Part shown: piece after piece, positions 58,417 through 64,000 of the stretch
Numbering within the stretch: the first letter of the stretch is position 1
Layout of the letters: each line of letters begins with the position of its first letter
Origin: Thermaerobacillus caldiproteolyticus
GTDB lineage: Bacteria; Bacillota; Bacilli; Bacillales; Anoxybacillaceae
NCBI RefSeq assembly: GCF_013761245.1
Contig: NZ_JACDUT010000002.1
Location: 62,001-126,000, forward strand
Direction of reading: 5' to 3'
DNA: 64,000 nucleotides
Made by a program: the position numbers and the translations under genes
The notes under the pieces: model-generated
What the model was told of the DNA's origin: nothing
Seen by the model: the letters and a program-made list of their open reading frames with translations, nothing else
Databases searched by the model: none

Positions 58417-61400
58417 CATGAACGCACCAACTCTTGTGTCATCGCCGTTGTTGAAAATGTCATAGATTCGATGACTTGTAGCATCGCTTTGGCAGTATCC
58501 AATGACGTTAAACAAGGGATGCCGTTTTCGACCGCTTCACGGCGAATGCGGAAGCCGTCACTTTCCGGTTGTTTTCCTTTTGTTAACGTATTGATGACAA
58601 CTTGTGCTTTTCCTTGGCGGATGACATCTAAAATGTTTGGCGATTCGGAATGAATTTTATTGACGACCGTCACCGGAATATTGGCAGCTTTCAATGCTTC
58701 CGCTGTTCCGTTCGTAGCAAGCAGTTGATACCCCATACAATGGAAGTGTCTTGCTAACTCGACCGCTTCGTCTTTATCTTTGTCGGCAATCGTGAGTAAT
58801 ACTGCTCCGTACGAACGAATGTGAATGCCAGAAGCAACTAGCCCTTTATATAACGCTTTTTCAAATGTCGTATCTTTTCCGATGACTTCTCCGGTTGATT
58901 TCATTTCCGGTCCAAGTGAAATATCGACATTGCGCAATTTTGCAAATGAGAAAACAGGTGCTTTTACATATACCCCATCACTTTCTGGCTTCAAGCCCTC
59001 CTCATACCCAAGTTCAGACAGCTTTGTCCCTAAAATGACCTTGGTCGCAATATTCGCCATCGGCACGCCGGTAATTTTACTTAAAAACGGTACCGTTCGG
59101 CTTGAGCGTGGGTTCACTTCAAGGACATACACCTCATCTTTATATATGACAAATTGAATATTCAACAGCCCAACAATGCGCAATCCTTTCGCCAATTTCA
59201 TCGTATAGTCGACGATTTTTTGTTTGATGTGTGGAGCTAATGTTTGCGGCGGATACACAGCAATCGAGTCACCAGAGTGAACGCCCGCCCGTTCAATATG
59301 CTCCATAATTCCTGGAATGAAAACTGTTTCTCCATCAGAAATCGCATCGACTTCGATTTCTTTTCCAATTAAATAACGGTCAATTAACACGGGATGCTGC
59401 GGATTGACTTTGACGGCATTTTTCATATAGTGCAGCAACTCTTCTTGTTGATAGACGATTTCCATTGCTCGGCCGCCAAGAACATAGGATGGACGAACTA
59501 ACACCGGATAGCCAATTTCCTCGGCAATACGCACCGCTTCCTCGACAGAAAAGGCCGTCTTTCCTTCCGGCTGTGGGATGTCTAGTTCGAACAATGTTTG
59601 CTCAAATTTATCGCGGTCTTCGGCGCGATCCAAATCCTCAAGAGAAGTTCCTAAAATGCGGACGCCGTACGCTGCCAATTCAGCCGCCAAGTTAATCGAC
59701 GTCTGTCCGCCAAATTGAACAATCACACCGATCGGTTTTTCTAAATTGATCACATGCATGACATCTTCAATCGTTAATGGTTCAAAATATAGTTTGTCAG
59801 AGATGCTGAAGTCGGTTGATACTGTCTCTGGATTGTTATTAATGATAATCGCTTCATATCCTGCTTCTTTAATTGCCCAGACAGAATGAACGGTCGCGTA
59901 GTCAAATTCGATTCCTTGCCCGATGCGAATCGGTCCTGAACCGAGAACAACGACGCTTTCACGTTCTGTGACGATCGATTCGTTTTCGTCCTCATATGTG
60001 CCATAGTAATACGGCGTTTCCGATTCGAATTCCGCCGCGCACGTATCGACCATTTTATAAACGGGTACAATTCCTGCGCCTTTTCTCATTGTATAAATAT
60101 CGCGTTCGCTCATGTTCCAAAGTGTAGCGATCTTGACATCGGCAAAGCCTATTTCTTTTGCTTTTCTTAATACGTCCAAATCTCCGATATGATCGCGAAC
60201 GACCGTTTCATAGCAGACGATGTTTTCGATCTTTGTCAAGAAAAAGCGGTCAATTTGGCTCCATTCGTGAATTTGTTCGATTGTAAACCCGCGGCGCAGC
60301 GCTTCAGCAATATAGAACAGGCGCTCATCTCCCGCTTTGCGAATTCGCTTTTCAAGCAGTTCATCCGAAATAGCTTCTGCCCCTTTTAACTCTAAATGGT
60401 ATACGTTTGTTTCTAATGAGCGTACCGCTTTTAAAAGAGACTCTTCGAATGTCCGGCCAATCGCCATCACTTCACCTGTCGCTTTCATTTGTGTGCCGAG
60501 ATGTCGATTCGCTGATTCAAATTTATCAAACGGGAAGCGCGGAATTTTCGTGACGACATAGTCAAGCGCTGGTTCAAAACAAGCGTATGTTTTCCCTGTC
60601 ACCGGATTGATGATTTCATCTAATGTTAAACCAACCGCAATTTTCGCCGCGAGCTTGGCAATCGGATATCCCGTAGCTTTTGACGCCAACGCTGAAGAAC
60701 GGCTGACGCGCGGGTTGACTTCAATGACATAGTAATGAAAGCTGTGTGGGTCGAGTGCCAATTGCACGTTGCATCCGCCTTCGATGCCAAGCGCACGGAT
60801 AATTCGTAATGAAGCATTGCGCAATAATTGATATTCACGGTCGCTTAACGTTTGGCTTGGAGCAACGACAATCGAGTCGCCTGTATGAATGCCAACCGGA
60901 TCGATATTTTCCATGTTGCAAACAACAATCGCATTGTCATTCGCATCACGCATCACTTCATATTCGATTTCTTTATATCCGGCGATGCTTTTTTCTAATA
61001 AACACTGATGAACGGGGCTCATTTTTAAACCGCTTGAGACAATTTCGATAAGCTCAGCCTCATTCGAACAAATGCCCCCGCCCGTTCCACCGAGCGTAAA
61101 CGCTGGACGAACGATGACCGGATAACCAACCGCATTTACGAACGCGTACGCTTCTTCTAAACTATGAATAATTTCACTTTCTGGAACCGGCTCCCCAAGC
61201 TCGTTCATGAGAGCACGAAACTGTTCACGGTCTTCCGCTTTTTCAATCGCTTCTAATTTCGTGCCAAGAATTTCAACACCACATTCTTTCAAAACCCCTG
61301 TCTTGGCCAATTCGACCGCTAAGTTTAACCCCGTCTGTCCCCCGAGCGTCGGCAAAATTGCATCAGGACGCTCTTTGCGAATAATGCGCGAAACGAATTC

Positions 61401-61613
61401 AAGTGTTAACGGCTCCATATATACTTTGTCCGCAATTTCCGTATCTGTCATAATCGTTGCCGGGTTGGAGTTCACTAAAATGACTTTATATCCTTCTTCT
61501 TTTAGTGCTAAGCATGCTTGTGTTCCCGCATAATCAAACTCCGCTGCTTGACCGATGACAATTGGACCAGAGCCAATCACTAAAATCGTTTCAATATCCT
61601 GACGTTTAGGCAT
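58416..61613 (-). CDS. pyrAB: Carbamoyl phosphate synthase, large chain
   Basis: 1065-residue large subunit with two ATP-grasp halves. The first begins [20 protein letters not shown] with [12 protein letters not shown]; the second has [20 protein letters not shown] and [15 protein letters not shown]. The C-terminal MGS-like regulatory domain (about residues 930-1065) is where UMP and PRPP act in this family. It overlaps pyrAA by 8 bp. This is the pyrimidine-specific copy by its operon. Confidence 0.97.
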
Positions 61614-62700
61614 GGATGACTTCTCCTTCCGTTTTGAACTTTTGAATCATCGCGATAAATTCGTCAAATAAGTGATTCGCATCTTCTGGACCAGGAGAGG
61701 CTTCCGGGTGATATTGCACCGTAAATGCTGGATAATCGAGATGGCGCAATCCTTCAATTGTACCGTCGTTTAAGGCGATATGTGTCACTTCTAATCTTGT
61801 ATGTTGCAATGATTGTTCTTTCACCGTATAACCATGGTTTTGTGAAGTGATCACCACTTTTCCTGTTGCCAAATGTTTCACTGGATGATTCGAGCCGCGA
61901 TGGCCAAACTTCATTTTTTCCGTATCGGCACCGCAAGCTAGGGCAAACAATTGATGGCCGAGACAAATTCCAAATAACGGTACTTTTCCTAATACGCCTT
62001 GAACCATTTGAATTGCTTCCGGCACATCTTTCGGATCCCCAGGGCCATTCGATAACATCACTCCATCAGGATTTAAGCGAAGTACTTCTTCAGCTGTCGC
62101 GTTGTATGGCAGAACAATTACATCACAATTCCGCTTATTTAATTCTCGTAAAATGCCGTGCTTCATTCCAAAGTCAACAAGCACAATACGATGACCTCGC
62201 CCCGGACTGGGATATGCACTTTTCGTCGAAACTCGCTTCACTTGGTCGTTTGGTAGATTTGTAGATGTTAAATAGTTCACGACTTCCTGAACGCTCATAT
62301 CTACATCACAAATCATTCCTTTTAACGTTCCATATTGGCGAATGATTCTCGTTAATTTTCTTGTATCAATGCCGGCTAAGCCAGGGATGTTTTTTGCTTT
62401 CAAATAGTCATCAAGTGTCATGTCATTTCGCCAATTGGAAGGAGCATGGCACACTTCTTTGACAATAAGCCCATGAATGTGCGGTTCAATTGATTCGAAA
62501 TCATCTCGGTTAATGCCGTAATTGCCGATTAATGGATATGTCATTGTTACAATTTGTCCGCAGTAAGAAGGATCGGATAAAATTTCTTGATAGCCTGTCA
62601 TTCCTGTATTAAATACAACTTCTCCGATCTTTTTTTCCGTGCTCCCGAACGCGTCACCGATAAAAAATGTGCCGTCTTCTAAAACGAGTTGTCGTTTCAT
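61606..62700 (-). CDS. pyrAA: Carbamoyl phosphate synthase, small chain
   Basis: 364-residue glutamine amidotransferase subunit that supplies ammonia to PyrAB. The N-terminal domain begins [15 protein letters not shown] with [20 protein letters not shown]. The class I amidotransferase domain has [15 protein letters not shown]-like start, the nucleophile Cys in [17 protein letters not shown], and a catalytic His/Glu in [19 protein letters not shown]. Its start codon directly follows the pyrC stop. Confidence 0.97.
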   Translation of the reverse strand: MKRQLVLEDGTFFIGDAFGSTEKKIGEVVFNTGMTGYQEILSDPSYCGQIVTMTYPLIGNYGINRDDFESIEPHIHGLIVKEVCHAPSNWRNDMTLDDYLKAKNIPGLAGIDTRKLTRIIRQYGTLKGMICDVDMSVQEVVNYLTSTNLPNDQVKRVSTKSAYPSPGRGHRIVLVDFGMKHGILRELNKRNCDVIVLPYNATAEEVLRLNPDGVMLSNGPGDPKDVPEAIQMVQGVLGKVPLFGICLGHQLFALACGADTEKMKFGHRGSNHPVKHLATGKVVITSQNHGYTVKEQSLQHTRLEVTHIALNDGTIEGLRHLDYPAFTVQYHPEASPGPEDANHLFDEFIAMIQKFKTEGEVIHA

Positions 62701-63984
62701 TTACTCTCTCCCTTTCTGCCAAACTGGTTTTCCATCGACAAATGTCATCACCGGCCATCCTTGGCATGGCCAACCGGCAAATGGAGTATTTTTCCCTTTC
62801 GAAACAAACGTATGTGGATCGATGACTTGCTCGGTTTCCAAATCAAGGATGGTGATATCCGCCGGTTTCCCGACTGCTAATCGTCCCGACGATAAGCGAA
62901 ATGCTTCGGCTGGTTTGACTGTCAAAAAATCAATAAGCTGCTTGAACGTCAGTACGTCCGTCTTGACTAAATATGTGTAAAGAAGCGGGAACGCTGTCTC
63001 TAAACCGACAATCCCAAATGGGGCAAAAACAATGCCTTCCTGTTTTTCTGCTTCCGTATGCGGCGCATGATCGGTAGCAATAAAGTCGATCGTGCCATCG
63101 AGCAAGCCTTCGATTAACGCTTCACGGTCCTCTTTGCTTCGTAACGGCGGGTTCATTTTATAGTTCGAGTCAATCCCCGGAATATCTTCATCACAAAGAA
63201 GGAGATGGTGGGGCGTCACTTCTGCCGTCACGCGAATGCCAGCCCGTTTGGCATCACGGACAACGCGAACGGATTCTTTTGTACTAATGTGACAGACGTG
63301 ATAATGACAGCCGGTTGCTTCTGCCAGAAGCACATCGCGCGCAATATGAACAGATTCGCATACGGATGGAATTCCGTTTAATTCATTCCGTCTTGCAAAC
63401 TCTCCGTCATGAACAACGCCATGATTCGTTAATGTATTATCTTCGCAATGGGCAACAATCGGCATATCAAGAGCAGCGGCTCGCTTCATCGCTTCGTACA
63501 TCATGCCGGCAGATTGCACGCCGACACCATCGTCCGTAAACGCGAACGCTCCCGCTTCTTTTAATGCGGCAAAATCCGTTAATTCCTCTCCGAGCTGACG
63601 AATCGTAATTGCTCCGTATGGCAGTACACGGACATGCGCCGTTTCACGAATCCGTTCTTGCAAGCGAAGCATTTGCTCTTTCGTATCCGGCACCGGACGC
63701 GTATTTGGCATTGCTGCCACCGTTGTAAATCCGCCTTTCGCTGCAGCAAGGGTGCCTGTGGCGATCGTTTCTTTCCGATCTCCGCCCGGTTCGCGCAAAT
63801 GAACATGCAAGTCAATGAATCCTGGTGAAATGAAGCAGCCTTGAACGTCGATCACTTCATCAGTTACCTCGATATGTAGTTCTTTTCCGATCGCAGTGAT
63901 GATCCCTTCTTCGATTTTGATTTCCGTTCGTTCAATTTTCCCGTCTTTATTGAACGACTTGCCATTTTTTAAGATGATTGCCAT
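62701..63984 (-). CDS. pyrC: Dihydroorotase
   Basis: 427-residue zinc amidohydrolase that closes carbamoyl aspartate to dihydroorotate. The zinc ligands lie in [20 protein letters not shown] (HxH), further His residues in [10 protein letters not shown] and [13 protein letters not shown], and the catalytic Asp in [28 protein letters not shown] ribosome binding site lies at the right edge, which cuts the operon; pyrB is expected beyond. Confidence 0.97.
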   Translation of the reverse strand: MAIILKNGKSFNKDGKIERTEIKIEEGIITAIGKELHIEVTDEVIDVQGCFISPGFIDLHVHLREPGGDRKETIATGTLAAAKGGFTTVAAMPNTRPVPDTKEQMLRLQERIRETAHVRVLPYGAITIRQLGEELTDFAALKEAGAFAFTDDGVGVQSAGMMYEAMKRAAALDMPIVAHCEDNTLTNHGVVHDGEFARRNELNGIPSVCESVHIARDVLLAEATGCHYHVCHISTKESVRVVRDAKRAGIRVTAEVTPHHLLLCDEDIPGIDSNYKMNPPLRSKEDREALIEGLLDGTIDFIATDHAPHTEAEKQEGIVFAPFGIVGLETAFPLLYTYLVKTDVLTFKQLIDFLTVKPAEAFRLSSGRLAVGKPADITILDLETEQVIDPHTFVSKGKNTPFAGWPCQGWPVMTFVDGKPVWQKGRE

Positions 63985-64000
63985 TCTCCATTCCCCTTTC

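Overview
The window is about 64 kb of conserved core chromosome from a spore-forming member of the Bacillaceae. Protein identities point to the thermophilic Anoxybacillus / Parageobacillus / Geobacillus group. The evidence is gene order matching the Bacillus subtilis segment from pyrC to clpQ almost gene for gene, a recognisable spoVM, a FapR-controlled lipid operon, the PrkC/PrpC pair and Gram-positive type ribosome binding sites. Nearly everything lies on the minus strand; only rpmB and rqcH are on the plus strand. This is inferred from sequence recall alone; no database search was run.

Read along the minus strand (from position 64000 down): (1) 55.4-64 kb, the pyrimidine operon pyrC-pyrAA-pyrAB-pyrK-pyrD-pyrF-pyrE, tightly overlapping and closed by a terminator. 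(2) 53.1-55.4 kb, the only obviously accessory segment: a secreted serine hydrolase (lipase/esterase-like) and a short frameshifted remnant that looks like the membrane-HAMP part of a sensor kinase. (3) rqcH (plus strand) diverges from a Ca2+-type P-ATPase (yloB). (4) 34.6-48.5 kb, housekeeping genes yicC-like, remA, gmk, rpoZ, coaBC, priA, def, fmt, rsmB, rlmN, prpC, prkC, rsgA, rpe: nucleotide and CoA synthesis, replication restart, formyl-Met processing, rRNA methylation and the Ser/Thr kinase-phosphatase switch. (5) thiN, the 26-codon spoVM, then rpmB on the plus strand. (6) yloU, yloV/fakA, the two-subunit serine dehydratase, recG, then the FapR lipid operon fapR-plsX-fabD-fabG-acpP, rnc, smc and ftsY. 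(7) ylxM-ffh (signal recognition particle), rpsP-khpA-ylqD-rimM-trmD, rplS, signal peptidase I, rbgA, rnhB, and the FliK-like/FlhB-tail-like pair ylqG-ylqH. (8) sucC-sucD, dprA, topA, trmFO, xerC and the start of hslV, which runs off the left edge.

Control elements visible in the sequence include a FapR operator just downstream of a good sigma-A promoter, a cre-like CcpA site on the sucC promoter, another cre-like site between sdaAB and sdaAA, a leader of L19 type before rplS, and many intrinsic terminators. Several terminator stems begin at or inside the upstream gene's stop codon. Three intergenic gaps (after rnc, after rpmB, between thiN and rpe) hold diverged copies of one dispersed repeat family. 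No tRNA, rRNA, CRISPR array, intact insertion sequence or prophage was seen. The least ordinary items are the repeat family, the ylqG-ylqH pair, HslV lacking the Bacillus-type N-terminal serine, and the hydrolase/sensor-kinase-remnant insertion.
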